A stretch of 64,000 nt of DNA from CAIOZA01 sp964464375 (GTDB taxonomy: Bacteria > Bacteroidota > Ignavibacteria > Kapaibacteriales > UBA2268): assembly GCA_964464375.1 (NCBI GenBank), contig CAYXFU010000003.1, positions 62,001 to 126,000 of the forward strand, read 5' to 3'. Positions 24,465 through 33,547 of the stretch are shown in pieces. The notes under the pieces were generated by a model. That model was given only the letters and a program-made list of their open reading frames with translations, ran no database searches and was not told where the DNA came from. A program made the position numbers and the translations under genes. The first letter of the stretch is position 1. Every line of letters starts with the position of its first letter.

Positions 24465-25058
24465 CTACCAATTAAGAAAATCATAGTTTAGCTTTAATTT
24501 CAGTCCACCTGATCGCACCTGCATAAGCGAGAAAGTATAAATGTCTGCTTCAAATCCGATACCGAAACTATCTGAAAAGTAATAGTTATAACCAATTCCA
24601 AGGTAATATGTGTAATACCAGTTATTAACGTTAATTCTACTGTTCATAGCTTCGATAGATGATGTAACATAAGTTGTACCAAGTCCGCCATAAATTCCGA
24701 TACCATAAAGATTCATATTGAATATCAACAAAGCAGGATAGCCCTTCAACGAAGCACGGATGGCAGCACTCCCGAATTCTGAATGAGGCTCATTTTTCTG
24801 AATATCCATTATATTTATTCTTGCTGTTTGCAATCCGATATTCACCCTGTGGTCAGGCTTCCAGAGAATTCTCAGCGATGGGGAAAAATTCTGCAGTTGA
24901 ATCTCAGAAATAAGTGTATTAACGTCAGTATTATAACCCAATCCTAGTTCAGCAGTAAAGCTAAATGTAGAATCACCTACAGATCTCGATTTCGAGAAAA
25001 GACCGGTTGATAAAGCAAGGAATACCAAAATCATCATTATGTTTTTACTCTTTCGCAT
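24465..25058 (-). CDS. Outer-membrane beta-barrel protein
   Basis: A 197-residue protein with a signal peptide (MRKSKNIMMILVFLALSTGLFS). The mature part alternates polar and hydrophobic residues with Gly/Tyr/Phe-rich strands (YYLGIGYNYYFSDSFGIGFEA), ending in an aromatic strand (LNYDFLNW) as barrel proteins do. It is the last gene of a three-gene unit and overlaps the preceding phosphodiesterase gene by 14 bp. No specific substrate can be read. Confidence 0.75.
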   Translation of the reverse strand: MRKSKNIMMILVFLALSTGLFSKSRSVGDSTFSFTAELGLGYNTDVNTLISEIQLQNFSPSLRILWKPDHRVNIGLQTARINIMDIQKNEPHSEFGSAAIRASLKGYPALLIFNMNLYGIGIYGGLGTTYVTSSIEAMNSRINVNNWYYTYYLGIGYNYYFSDSFGIGFEADIYTFSLMQVRSGGLKLKLNYDFLNW

Positions 25059-26277
25059 AAAACTCGTAAGCCACTTGTGTAGGATAATTTGTTAATATAC
25101 CATCGAATTTGCCATCCTTTATGAATGTGTGAATAAAATCAGGGACATCGAGTGTCCAGACGAATGCCTTTTTCCCTTGGTCATGCACAGACTTAACCCG
25201 ATCTGACTGCAATCCAAGTGACCATCTTGGAGCCCAGACTTCTGCAGAAGCTTTGATGAATAATGAGCTGTCAAGTTCGCATAAAGCCGGATAGTTCTGA
25301 TGATTCTCTATTTTCAAATAGGCATTTAATATATTTTCATCAGGAATTCCGATTAATACCTTAATGTTTCTTTTCTTAGATCTTGCATCGTCAAGGAATT
25401 TTTTCTGTATGGGTGCAATTTTGCTTACAACTGAAGGATCTTTACTATCAAGCCATACCAGTTTTATTGCAGTGTTGCTCATTGCAGCTTTCAAAGCTTC
25501 TTCCAATGTAGGTATTCGTTCGCCGTTCTTCAGAGTGACGAATGCCCTCAGCTGAGCATAAGTATAGTCCGATACCTTCCCAATGAAGTAATCTTCGTTG
25601 ATCAGCCTTTTATTCATGTACTCATCGTGAAAGATTACCGGTACGCTATCCTTAGTTAACTGCACATCAATTTCTATTGCATTCACACCCAAACGTTCGG
25701 AGTACTTTATCATCTCTGCAGAATTTTCTGATGCAGGAAGTCTGTCAATGTTCCTGCCACCACCACGATGACTGATAATGTAGAAATTTGTATCCTGATT
25801 AATTGGTCTTTGGTATTCGAAGGATACCTTCTTGTCAATACCATCCAAATTATATGTACCGGTAAGAATCAAAACAGCAGGTTTTTTCCCTGAAAGTAAA
25901 TCGGATGCTCCAGCTGCCGGATCAATGGACAATGACATTGAGCCAGTATTGCTGTTCTGGGCAAATCTCCAATAGCCTTCAAAATAGATTATTCCCTTTT
26001 TCTCGCCGGCATAGAGAATTGCATAAGAGATACTTTTACCAAAAAATACTGAGAATTGATCTCCGGTCTTCTTAATCACAGCAAGCGGACCGAACTCATC
26101 AGCACCGGGTTTGATCCTATAAACTCCTTCAAGAAGAAAATCGGTTTCTCCTGGTAGAGACTTTGTACCCTGCAGAACCTTTTTCTCATCAATCGGTATT
26201 GTTGGCGGAGCCAGATCCGGATTACATGAGATAATAAATAATCCAAGCAGAAATAATATTGATAATTTTAATTTCAT
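25045..26277 (-). CDS. Glycerophosphodiester phosphodiesterase-family lipoprotein
   Basis: A 410-residue lipoprotein (FIISC lipobox, mature Cys 18). An N-terminal beta-rich domain (about residues 25-160) is not recognised. The C-terminal GDPD TIM barrel holds the catalytic pair H170/R171 (SHRGGGRNID), E184 (ASENS), the metal ligands E202 and D204 (NAIEIDVQL) and H217 (VIFHDEYMN). Such enzymes release glycerol 3-phosphate from glycerophosphodiesters. It is flanked by two outer-membrane barrel genes with overlapping ends, suggesting an envelope-lipid scavenging or remodelling unit; that role is inference. Confidence 0.88.
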   Translation of the reverse strand: MKLKLSILFLLGLFIISCNPDLAPPTIPIDEKKVLQGTKSLPGETDFLLEGVYRIKPGADEFGPLAVIKKTGDQFSVFFGKSISYAILYAGEKKGIIYFEGYWRFAQNSNTGSMSLSIDPAAGASDLLSGKKPAVLILTGTYNLDGIDKKVSFEYQRPINQDTNFYIISHRGGGRNIDRLPASENSAEMIKYSERLGVNAIEIDVQLTKDSVPVIFHDEYMNKRLINEDYFIGKVSDYTYAQLRAFVTLKNGERIPTLEEALKAAMSNTAIKLVWLDSKDPSVVSKIAPIQKKFLDDARSKKRNIKVLIGIPDENILNAYLKIENHQNYPALCELDSSLFIKASAEVWAPRWSLGLQSDRVKSVHDQGKKAFVWTLDVPDFIHTFIKDGKFDGILTNYPTQVAYEFYAKE

Positions 26278-26948
26278 AAAACAAACCCCAGTGAAAACTC
26301 TGGATAAACCAAGAATTCATCTATTGTTGTGAAGCTAAGCCAGGACTGATAGTAGAACTTCGAGAAATTGAGCTTCATACCCAAGTTAACCCAATGATTT
26401 TTCCATAATGGCTGTTCAAGAGAAAACTTCAATCCAAATCCCGAAAGTGGCTTGAACCATTCACCTAGTCTATTCCCTTCGGAACTATTGTAAATATAAT
26501 AGCTTTCTACATCAATGGTTGCCGAGAGAACAAAATCCCCAAAATCGTATCCGGTGGAGATGTAAGGACTGAGAATCATACCTGTTGCTTTGACATTAGT
26601 GAAGCTAAGCTGAGGATGACCGAACCAGCCTGCGAATTTCACACCACCAGCTAAAGACATATTTTTATTCAGAAATGAATGTTGGAATGCCAGGCTAAAG
26701 TAGTTAGTGAAGTAATTTGTATTCAGCTCGAATATTGTTGAGATTTGCCCGGGTAAGCCCATTCTGAAGGCGAAATTAAGTATAGGAGCACTGTTGATTT
26801 CTTCTTCCACTACTTCTGTAGGCAGTTTCGATAAGCTTGCACCAACTATGAATTTTGTGTTCCAGTTTTGATATTCATGAGGGAAGTAGAAATACTCTTC
26901 CAAAGGCTTGTCCTCAGCGAAGATAAGCGAAGAAACCATGAAGAACAT
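26274..26948 (-). CDS. Outer-membrane beta-barrel protein
   Basis: A 224-residue barrel-type protein from the ATG at 26948, ending in the aromatic strand VYPEFSLGFVL. From the ATG the hydrophobic N-terminus is short (MFFMVSSLIFAED). Seven codons upstream an ATT (complement of 26967-26969) would give MKFKVLIMFFMVSSLIFA, a textbook signal peptide, so the true start may be this non-standard codon. The gene overlaps the phosphodiesterase gene by 4 bp (ATGA) and is the first of the unit. Confidence 0.7.
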   Translation of the reverse strand: MFFMVSSLIFAEDKPLEEYFYFPHEYQNWNTKFIVGASLSKLPTEVVEEEINSAPILNFAFRMGLPGQISTIFELNTNYFTNYFSLAFQHSFLNKNMSLAGGVKFAGWFGHPQLSFTNVKATGMILSPYISTGYDFGDFVLSATIDVESYYIYNSSEGNRLGEWFKPLSGFGLKFSLEQPLWKNHWVNLGMKLNFSKFYYQSWLSFTTIDEFLVYPEFSLGFVL

Positions 26949-27278
26949 TATTAATACTTTAAATTTAATGGTGCTTTATTAAAATTCTGAACAATAAGCA
27001 GAGTTAGACGATGAACAGTGGTTTTGATTTAAATGTCCTGTTTTGGAACTGTTTTTCCAAAATTAAAAACCATGATTTGAATTTAAAATTATCATTCAGT
27101 TACTCAGAAAATTCATGATAATCACAGTTCATACAAATAGACTTGATTCTTGACTATGTTCAGAATAAGAGCCAAAGATGTCCTAAACCTGAGAGGTGTA
27201 GGACATCTTATTAAGATTCATGCTTGCTTGGAATTGTAAATTGATTTTGGAAACCATTTAACGAGTCCCAACGATTTT
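26949..27278. other. Intergenic region between lpdA and the phosphodiesterase unit
   Basis: It holds the lpdA-side hairpin (27175-27209) and a TTTTGGAAC...TTCCAAAA palindrome at 27041-27064 that recurs upstream of guaB. No gene is seen. Confidence 0.6.
27175..27209 (-). terminator. Strong hairpin after lpdA
   Basis: AAGATGTCCTA pairs perfectly with TAGGACATCTT, and ACCT with AGGT further in. There is no clear U-tract, so termination is likely but not certain. Confidence 0.65.
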
Positions 27279-28682
27279 CTACAAATTCACTGCTTCGCCA
27301 TAAGCCTGGGCTGATGCTTCCATTATTGCTTCACTTAATGTCGGATGCGCATGGATCGTTTTGATGATTGTCTGTGCTGTTGCATCGAGCGATCTGGCTA
27401 ATCCGATTTCAGCAATCAGCTCAGTTACTTCAGGACCTATCATGTGAGCACCAAGTATTTCGCCATGCTTAGCGTCGAATACAATCTTAACAAAGCCCTT
27501 TGTTTCGCCGATTCCATTAGCCTTGCCACTGGCAGAAAATGGAAACTTGCCGACTTTTATGTCATGTCCAAGTTCTTTTGCCTTGGCTTCGGTTAAACCA
27601 ACACTTGCTACCTGTGGCTGACAGTAAGTACAGCCAGGGATATTTGAGTAATCCATCGGCTGAGGATGATGCCCGGCAATGATTTCTGCACAGATGATTG
27701 CTTCTGCAGATGCTTTGTGTGCCAGCCATGGAGCCCCGGCAACATCACCAATAGCATAAATACCCTCGACATTTGTTTTTAGATAATTGTCGACTTTTAT
27801 GAATCCTTTTTCCGTCAGTACGCCGAGTCCTTCCAGTCCTATATTCTCAGTATTTGCCTGAATACCGATTGCGTTCAGAGCCAGATCAGCCTTCAGCAAT
27901 TCCTGGGTCCCATCCTTTTTCTCGATTGTAACTTCAACTTCATTTCCTATTGTCTTTGCTGAAAGAACTTTAGTTTTGGTCAGTACTGTGATTCCGTATT
28001 TTTTGTAATGTCTTCCAAGTTCATTTGAAACATCAACATCTTCTATTGGAAGAAGTCTGTCCATCATTTCGATAATTGTAACTTTTGTTCCGAAAGCATT
28101 GTAGAAATAGGCAAACTCTACACCAATAGCACCTGCACCCATGATTATCATCGAAGACGGGATTTCTGTTTGGAGCATTGCCTGTGTGCTGGTTAATACT
28201 CTTACTTTGTCAACATCAATACCTGGGAACATTCGTGGACGGGCTCCTGTGGCAATGATGATGTTCTTTGTGTTGATTGTATCAGTAAGCTTCCCATCAA
28301 TATCTGTAACTTCAACTACATTCTTAGATTTTATGAAACCTGTACCTTTGATTGTCTGTACTTTATACTTTTTGAGCAGGAATGCCACACCCTGAGACAT
28401 CTTTGTTGAAACATCACGGCTTCTCTGAATAACTTTAGGGAAGTCAACCTTTACCTCCGGTATTTCGAAGCCAAATTCAGTGGCATTATTAAGAAAGTGC
28501 ATGTATTCTGCACTACGCAATAATGCTTTAGTTGGAATACATCCAATATTGAGGCAAACCCCTCCGAAATTTTCCTTTTCGATACATATAACATTGAGTC
28601 CGAGCTGTGCGGCACGGATAGCGGCTACATATCCGCCAGGACCGGAACCGATAACGACTAAATCGCTTGTGTGAGTATTCAT
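27279..28682 (-). CDS. lpdA: Dihydrolipoyl dehydrogenase
   Basis: A 467-residue flavoprotein, the E3 subunit of 2-oxo-acid dehydrogenase complexes and the glycine cleavage system; it reoxidises dihydrolipoamide with NAD. FAD-binding GSGPGGYVAAIRAA (residues 12-25), redox-active cysteines C43 and C48 in GGVCLNIGCIPTK, NAD-binding GAGAIGVEFA, and the C-terminal HAHPTLSEA with the catalytic histidine are all present. Length is normal. It is transcribed alone; the E1 and E2 genes are not in this window. Confidence 0.97.
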   Translation of the reverse strand: MNTHTSDLVVIGSGPGGYVAAIRAAQLGLNVICIEKENFGGVCLNIGCIPTKALLRSAEYMHFLNNATEFGFEIPEVKVDFPKVIQRSRDVSTKMSQGVAFLLKKYKVQTIKGTGFIKSKNVVEVTDIDGKLTDTINTKNIIIATGARPRMFPGIDVDKVRVLTSTQAMLQTEIPSSMIIMGAGAIGVEFAYFYNAFGTKVTIIEMMDRLLPIEDVDVSNELGRHYKKYGITVLTKTKVLSAKTIGNEVEVTIEKKDGTQELLKADLALNAIGIQANTENIGLEGLGVLTEKGFIKVDNYLKTNVEGIYAIGDVAGAPWLAHKASAEAIICAEIIAGHHPQPMDYSNIPGCTYCQPQVASVGLTEAKAKELGHDIKVGKFPFSASGKANGIGETKGFVKIVFDAKHGEILGAHMIGPEVTELIAEIGLARSLDATAQTIIKTIHAHPTLSEAIMEASAQAYGEAVNL

Positions 28683-28745
28683 TAACTTTCCTTAAATTAA
28701 ATAGTTTAGAATATATATATTTTTATTTCTGTTAGCAAGAATATA

Positions 28746-28790
28746 TAAAAACGAAGTGAAGAACCCTAAATTTTTAGAATTCTTCACTTC
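28746..28790 (-). terminator. Intrinsic terminator of the M24 peptidase gene
   Basis: GAAGTGAAGAA pairs with TTCTTCACTTC; on the minus strand GTTTTTATAT follows. Confidence 0.85.
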
Positions 28791-28816
28791 TGTAGTTTTT
28801 TGTTGATTTCCTGGAA

Positions 28817-29950
28817 TTAAACTATCGGTAATTCATCGGGGGCTTTTGTCAAATGACGTGCACCCTGGCGAGTTACAAAGATGCAATCTTCAACTCTCAT
28901 ACCAAATTTATCGGGCAGATAAATTCCGGGTTCGATTGCAAGAACACAATCCTCAGGAATGATTTGGTCGTCTAATCGGAAAGTAATGATAGGTTGTTCG
29001 TGAGCAACAAGTCCGATTCCATGACCGAGTGAATGCTGGAAATATTTACCGTAACCGGCTTCTTCAATAATGCTTCTCGCAACTTTATCAAGATGTTTAC
29101 CGTTCATGTGTGGACGTACATCCTTGATGGCGGCTTCTTTTGCCTTGATTAATAGTTGGTAAACAGCTTTCTGTTCTTTTGTCGCTTTACCTACTGCAAC
29201 AGTTCTTGTGATGTCACTTCCAAAACCATGGAACTTGCAACCGAAATCCATCAGTACAATATCGCCGGCTTTGATCTTACGGTCACTTGGGGCACCATGA
29301 ACTAAAGCACCGCGAGGTCCGCTTGTAACAATAATATCGAATGGATCGCCTTCTGATCCTAATTTTCTTGAATGATATGCAATTTCATTAGCCAGAGCTT
29401 TTTCTTCGACTCCGGGCTTAATCATCTTAACTATTTTCTTGTAAGTTTCCTCTGCTATTCTGCATGCCTGCTCGATATATTCAAGTTCTTCCGGAGCTTT
29501 AGGCATTGTGTATCTTTCGATTTCCCCTGGTTCGGTAGGTTTGAATTTTAGTGGTCTTACCTGGTTTCTGATATTAACAGCAACGCTATAAGCAACCCTG
29601 TCTCCTTCGAAAGCGAGTGTATCCACTCCATCAAATAATTTATTTTCGAGACCATAAGTCCAGAAGTCACGGGTAATGTATGTTTTCATGTTTGGAAGAG
29701 GGTAAAGTTCAGTTTTTATCTGCTCTTCGTATCTATCATCAGTGAAGAAGTAAATTTTATCATCAAAAATAATAATAGCTGCATCAGAACCTGAAAAGTT
29801 GGTCAGGTAGCGTATATTAGGTAAATATGTTATAACCAGACCATCAGCTTTGATTTCCTTGAAACGGAATTTTATCTGATCGAGTCTCGTATCGACAAGA
29901 TCCGGATATCCCTTTGCTTTGACCGGTTCTGCTTTCTTTTGTTTCGACAT
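28817..29950 (-). CDS. pepP: Xaa-Pro aminopeptidase (M24 family)
   Basis: A 377-residue cytosolic metallopeptidase that removes N-terminal residues preceding proline. The N-terminal creatinase-like domain is followed by the pita-bread catalytic domain. Metal ligands are visible: D in VLMDFGCKF, D in GSDITRTV, H in HSLGHGIGL, E in AIEPGIYL and E in RVEDCIFV. Substrate histidine is in VHGAPS. Distinguishing PepP from PepQ by sequence alone is uncertain. Its own terminator follows. guaB lies 56 bp upstream and may share a transcript. Confidence 0.9.
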   Translation of the reverse strand: MSKQKKAEPVKAKGYPDLVDTRLDQIKFRFKEIKADGLVITYLPNIRYLTNFSGSDAAIIIFDDKIYFFTDDRYEEQIKTELYPLPNMKTYITRDFWTYGLENKLFDGVDTLAFEGDRVAYSVAVNIRNQVRPLKFKPTEPGEIERYTMPKAPEELEYIEQACRIAEETYKKIVKMIKPGVEEKALANEIAYHSRKLGSEGDPFDIIVTSGPRGALVHGAPSDRKIKAGDIVLMDFGCKFHGFGSDITRTVAVGKATKEQKAVYQLLIKAKEAAIKDVRPHMNGKHLDKVARSIIEEAGYGKYFQHSLGHGIGLVAHEQPIITFRLDDQIIPEDCVLAIEPGIYLPDKFGMRVEDCIFVTRQGARHLTKAPDELPIV

Positions 29951-30006
29951 AAATTTCTCTTTTTATTTATTCAACATCTATTAACTTAATTATCTGTTTA
30001 ACTGAA

Positions 30007-31476
30007 TTATTGAGCGTAGTAATTCGGTGATTCTTGAGTTACTTTCACGTCGTGAGGATGTGATTCTTTCAATCCAGCCGCAGTGATTTTCACAAATTTT
30101 GATTTTTGCTTCATATCTTCTATTGTTTTGGCTCCACAGTAACCTAAAGCAGAGCGGAGACCTCCAACAATTTGATATATAGTGTCAGATACTGTTCCTT
30201 TGAAAGCAACACGACCTTCAATTCCCTCAGGGACAAGTTTAGATAAGCCGTCTTCCATATCCTGGAAATATCTGTCGGCAGATCCCTGCTGCATTGCACC
30301 TAGAGAACCCATTCCACGATATATTTTGTAAGCTCTTCCTTCGTAAAGAATTTTTTCGCCCGGACTTTCCTCATGACCAGCAAGCATTCCACCTATCATA
30401 ACTGAGTCTGCTCCGGCAGAAACAGCTTTTGATACATCTCCGGTTTGTTTAATACCGCCATCTGCTATGATTGGAATATTATATTTTTTTGCAACTTCAT
30501 AAACATTCATAATTGCAGTCAACTGTGGAACACCTACTCCGGCAATAATTCTGGTTGTACAAATTGACCCCGGACCAATACCTACCTTTAATCCATCAGC
30601 TCCGGCTTTTATCAGTGCTTCAGCGGCATCGCCTGTTGCCATATTCCCAGCTATAACTTCTAAATCCGGATATTTTCTTTTAATAGCTTTTATCTGATTG
30701 ATCACTCCAACTGTATGTGCGTGAGCAGTATCAACGAATATTGCATCAACATCCTTAAGCACAAGTGCGTCTATTCTGTCCATTGTGTCTGCGGAAATGC
30801 CAACAGCCCCGCCTACTCTAAGTCTTCCGTGAGTGTCTTTGCATGCATTTGGGTGTTTCTTCTTTTTTTGTATGTCTTTGAATGTAATCAAACCCTGAAT
30901 TTTTCGATTTTCATCGACTACAGGTAGTTTTTCTATTCTGGATTTTTGGAGTATTCTTTCTGCTTGCTCAAGAGTTGTGCCGAGTGGTGCCGTTATTAGA
31001 TTCTCAACTGTCATGTAATCTGCTACCGAGTCATCTGGGCTTGGATCGAATCTAAGATCTCTGTTGGTGACAATGCCAATCAAGATTGAATTCTCATCTA
31101 TAATCGGAATACCGGAAATACGATATTTGTTCATTAGTTCCAGTGCGTCACGAACTTTTTTATCAGAAGTGAGAGTGATAGGATTCTGTATCATTCCGCT
31201 CTCGGAACGCTTGACAATATCTACCTGTTCAGCCTGCTGACTTATTGACATATTCTTGTGAATAACTCCCAATCCTCCTTCTCGTGCAATGGCGATTGCC
31301 ATATTTGCTTCTGTTACAGTATCCATTGCGGCACTTAGAATTGGAATATTCAAAGTAATTCTTTGTGTTAGTCTTGTTTCGAGGTTAGTATCACGCGGCA
31401 TAACTTCGGAGTATCCCGGAACGAGCAGAACATCGTCATAAGTTATTGCTTCACCAAGAATTTTGTTCTCTATCAT
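30007..31476 (-). CDS. guaB: Inosine-5'-monophosphate dehydrogenase
   Basis: A 489-residue enzyme that oxidises IMP to XMP, the committed step of GMP synthesis. The TIM barrel is interrupted by two CBS domains (about residues 95-205). The catalytic loop GIGPGSICTTRI carries the nucleophilic cysteine, and the flap region has QQGSADRYFQ. The N-terminal YDDVLLVPGYSEVMP is standard. Length is normal. The upstream region carries a GGAAC...TTC element shared with the gene at 26948. Confidence 0.97.
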   Translation of the reverse strand: MIENKILGEAITYDDVLLVPGYSEVMPRDTNLETRLTQRITLNIPILSAAMDTVTEANMAIAIAREGGLGVIHKNMSISQQAEQVDIVKRSESGMIQNPITLTSDKKVRDALELMNKYRISGIPIIDENSILIGIVTNRDLRFDPSPDDSVADYMTVENLITAPLGTTLEQAERILQKSRIEKLPVVDENRKIQGLITFKDIQKKKKHPNACKDTHGRLRVGGAVGISADTMDRIDALVLKDVDAIFVDTAHAHTVGVINQIKAIKRKYPDLEVIAGNMATGDAAEALIKAGADGLKVGIGPGSICTTRIIAGVGVPQLTAIMNVYEVAKKYNIPIIADGGIKQTGDVSKAVSAGADSVMIGGMLAGHEESPGEKILYEGRAYKIYRGMGSLGAMQQGSADRYFQDMEDGLSKLVPEGIEGRVAFKGTVSDTIYQIVGGLRSALGYCGAKTIEDMKQKSKFVKITAAGLKESHPHDVKVTQESPNYYAQ

Positions 31477-31620
31477 TTTTTTCTTGTATTATTGGTTTAC
31501 TTTTTATTAAATTCTATTTATACATAAGTTCAGAATCTAATTTAAAATTTATAGTAAATGAATTTCGGAACTGTTTTTCAAAAATTGCAAATTACTAAGC
31601 TACAAAATTAACACTTTTTC

Positions 31621-31651
31621 TTGAATTAAGAGTTAAGGTTTTTTAATTTTG
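31621..31651 (+). promoter_or_regulatory. Bacteroidota-type promoter for the GT4 gene
   Basis: TTG (31621-31623) and TAATTTTG (31644-31651) are 20 bp apart. The start site would lie about 25 bases before the gene. Confidence 0.55.
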
Positions 31652-31683
31652 CATATTCTTTTTATTCAGACCCTGATAATAAA

Positions 31684-32811
31684 ATGAAAATTGCCTATTT
31701 ATCAACGTTCTATCCATTCCGCGGAGGAATCGCACAGTTCAACGCTGCTCTTTACCGCGAGCTCGAAAAAGACAACAACATCCGTGCTTTCACATTCAAA
31801 CGCCAATATCCAAATGTCCTATTCCCGGGTACAAGCCAGTTTGTTACAGAACAGGACACGGCAGATAAGATTGATGCCGAACGGGTACTCGATACAATTA
31901 ATCCGCTGACTTTCTGGTCATCTGCCCGTAAGATCAATAAATATGCTCCCGATCTTATGCTGACTAAATTCTGGATGCCATTTTTCGGTCCGTCTCTGGG
32001 TCAGGTTTGCCGTCTTGTTAAGAAGAAAGGCACCATTAACATTAGTATTCTTGACAACGTACAGCCCCATGAAAAACGCCCAGGTGACGATCAGCTGATT
32101 AGCATGTTTCTCAAGCAAAACCAAGGTTTTATTGTGATGAGTGATACTGTTAAAAACGATTTGCTCGATTTTCAGCCAAAGGCAATCTACAAATCTGTTC
32201 AGCATCCGCTTTACGATCATTTTGGAGCAAAAGTCGACAGAAAGCAGGCTTGCGAGAAATTGATGATAGATCCCGAAAAGAAAATACTGCTTTTCTTCGG
32301 ATTTATACGTTCCTATAAAGGGCTCGATATACTGCTCGAAGCTCTGGAAGCTTTGCCGGAGGATTATTTGCTAATAATCGCAGGCGAAGTTTATGGAAAT
32401 TTTGATGAATATGAGAAGACAATACGTGACAAAAACTTATGGAATAAAGTGAAACTCTTTGTCCGCTATATCTCTGACGACGAAGTACCTCTCCTCTTCT
32501 CCGCTGCCGATGTCTGCGTTCTTCCCTATAAATCAGCAACTCAGAGCGGAATTATAGGAATATCCTATCATTTTGATTTACCGGTAATCGCCACCGATGT
32601 CGGAGGTTTAAGGGAAATGATTACACCATTCGGCACTGGAATGGTGGTAGATGAACCCAAGCAGAACAAACTATCTGCGGCAATAGCTGATTACTTCAAT
32701 ATGCAGATGAGATCTACATTCGAAGGAAATATACAAAAGTATAAGCAAATCGCTAACTGGAAGTCGCTTGCTAAAGATATACTGAGCTTATATGTGGAAA
32801 TTAAGGCTTAA
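31684..32811 (+). CDS. GT4-family glycosyltransferase
   Basis: A 375-residue cytoplasmic GT-B enzyme. The N-terminal nucleotide-fold segment FYPFRGGIAQFNAALYREL is typical of GT4. The C-terminal domain has LLFFGFIRSYKGLDILLEAL (donor-binding strand) and the SGIIGISYHFDLPVIATDVGGLREMI segment with the conserved glutamate of the EX7E-like region replaced by a G/I-rich loop. It probably adds a sugar to a glycolipid or exopolysaccharide; donor and acceptor are unknown. It is monocistronic with its own promoter. Confidence 0.85.
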   Translation: MKIAYLSTFYPFRGGIAQFNAALYRELEKDNNIRAFTFKRQYPNVLFPGTSQFVTEQDTADKIDAERVLDTINPLTFWSSARKINKYAPDLMLTKFWMPFFGPSLGQVCRLVKKKGTINISILDNVQPHEKRPGDDQLISMFLKQNQGFIVMSDTVKNDLLDFQPKAIYKSVQHPLYDHFGAKVDRKQACEKLMIDPEKKILLFFGFIRSYKGLDILLEALEALPEDYLLIIAGEVYGNFDEYEKTIRDKNLWNKVKLFVRYISDDEVPLLFSAADVCVLPYKSATQSGIIGISYHFDLPVIATDVGGLREMITPFGTGMVVDEPKQNKLSAAIADYFNMQMRSTFEGNIQKYKQIANWKSLAKDILSLYVEIKA

Positions 32812-32962
32812 GTGTGGAGAAATAATTTTTAATATAATATCTATAATTCAAGAAAGCTGAAAATCAGAATTGATTTATCAAATACCCCATTTTGTTATGA
32901 CTTTTGCATTTCATCATTTATATCCGTAATTTAAAATTGTAGATACTATACAATTTGTGTAA

Positions 32963-33547
32963 ATGATTATGGCAAATTCAACACCCGTCTTAGAAGTTAT
33001 CAAATTCTCCGTCTGGTTTTTTATTTTAATTCTTATTGCAATTCTATCTGACGTTGTTCTTCACCAATTCGGTTTGGTTTGGATTGGTCGTTACTTTGGT
33101 CTTGCCGGATCCTTGATTATCGTTCTATCTTTTATGTACTCCATGCGCAAGAGAGGATTAATCAAGCAGGGCAACATCCGAAAGTTGCTTTACTATCACG
33201 AAATTGCCTGTTGGACAGGTTCACTCTTCGTTCTGATCCATGCCGGAGTCCACTTTTCGGCAATTATTCCATGGATAGCCCTTGCAATGGTACTATTAAA
33301 CCTCGCCAGCGGCTTTGTTGGTCGCTATCTTCTCAAGGAATCCGGTCAGATGTTATCAGTTCTTGAAGCTGAATACAAAGCAAATGGGCTCTCCGTAGAA
33401 GAAATAAAAGACAAACTCTTTTGGGAATCGCTGACTTTTTCTTTGATGAAGAAATGGAAAAAATTCCATCTCCCTATTGCATTTATGTTATTGATCACTG
33501 CTCTGATTCATATTGTATCAATTTTATTCTTTATTAACGAGTACTAG
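32963..33547 (+). CDS. Membrane cytochrome b-like protein
   Basis: A 194-residue inner-membrane protein with about five hydrophobic helices. Histidines in KLLYYHEIACW, VLIHAGVHFSA, KKFHLPIAF and ALIHIVSIL fall in or at membrane helices and could ligate two b-type haems, as in ferric-reductase-like or cytochrome b561-like proteins. A second ATG lies two codons in. The next gene, an octaheme cytochrome c, begins at the base after this stop codon, so the pair probably passes electrons from the quinone pool to periplasmic haems. Haem ligation is inference. Confidence 0.65.
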   Translation: MIMANSTPVLEVIKFSVWFFILILIAILSDVVLHQFGLVWIGRYFGLAGSLIIVLSFMYSMRKRGLIKQGNIRKLLYYHEIACWTGSLFVLIHAGVHFSAIIPWIALAMVLLNLASGFVGRYLLKESGQMLSVLEAEYKANGLSVEEIKDKLFWESLTFSLMKKWKKFHLPIAFMLLITALIHIVSILFFINEY

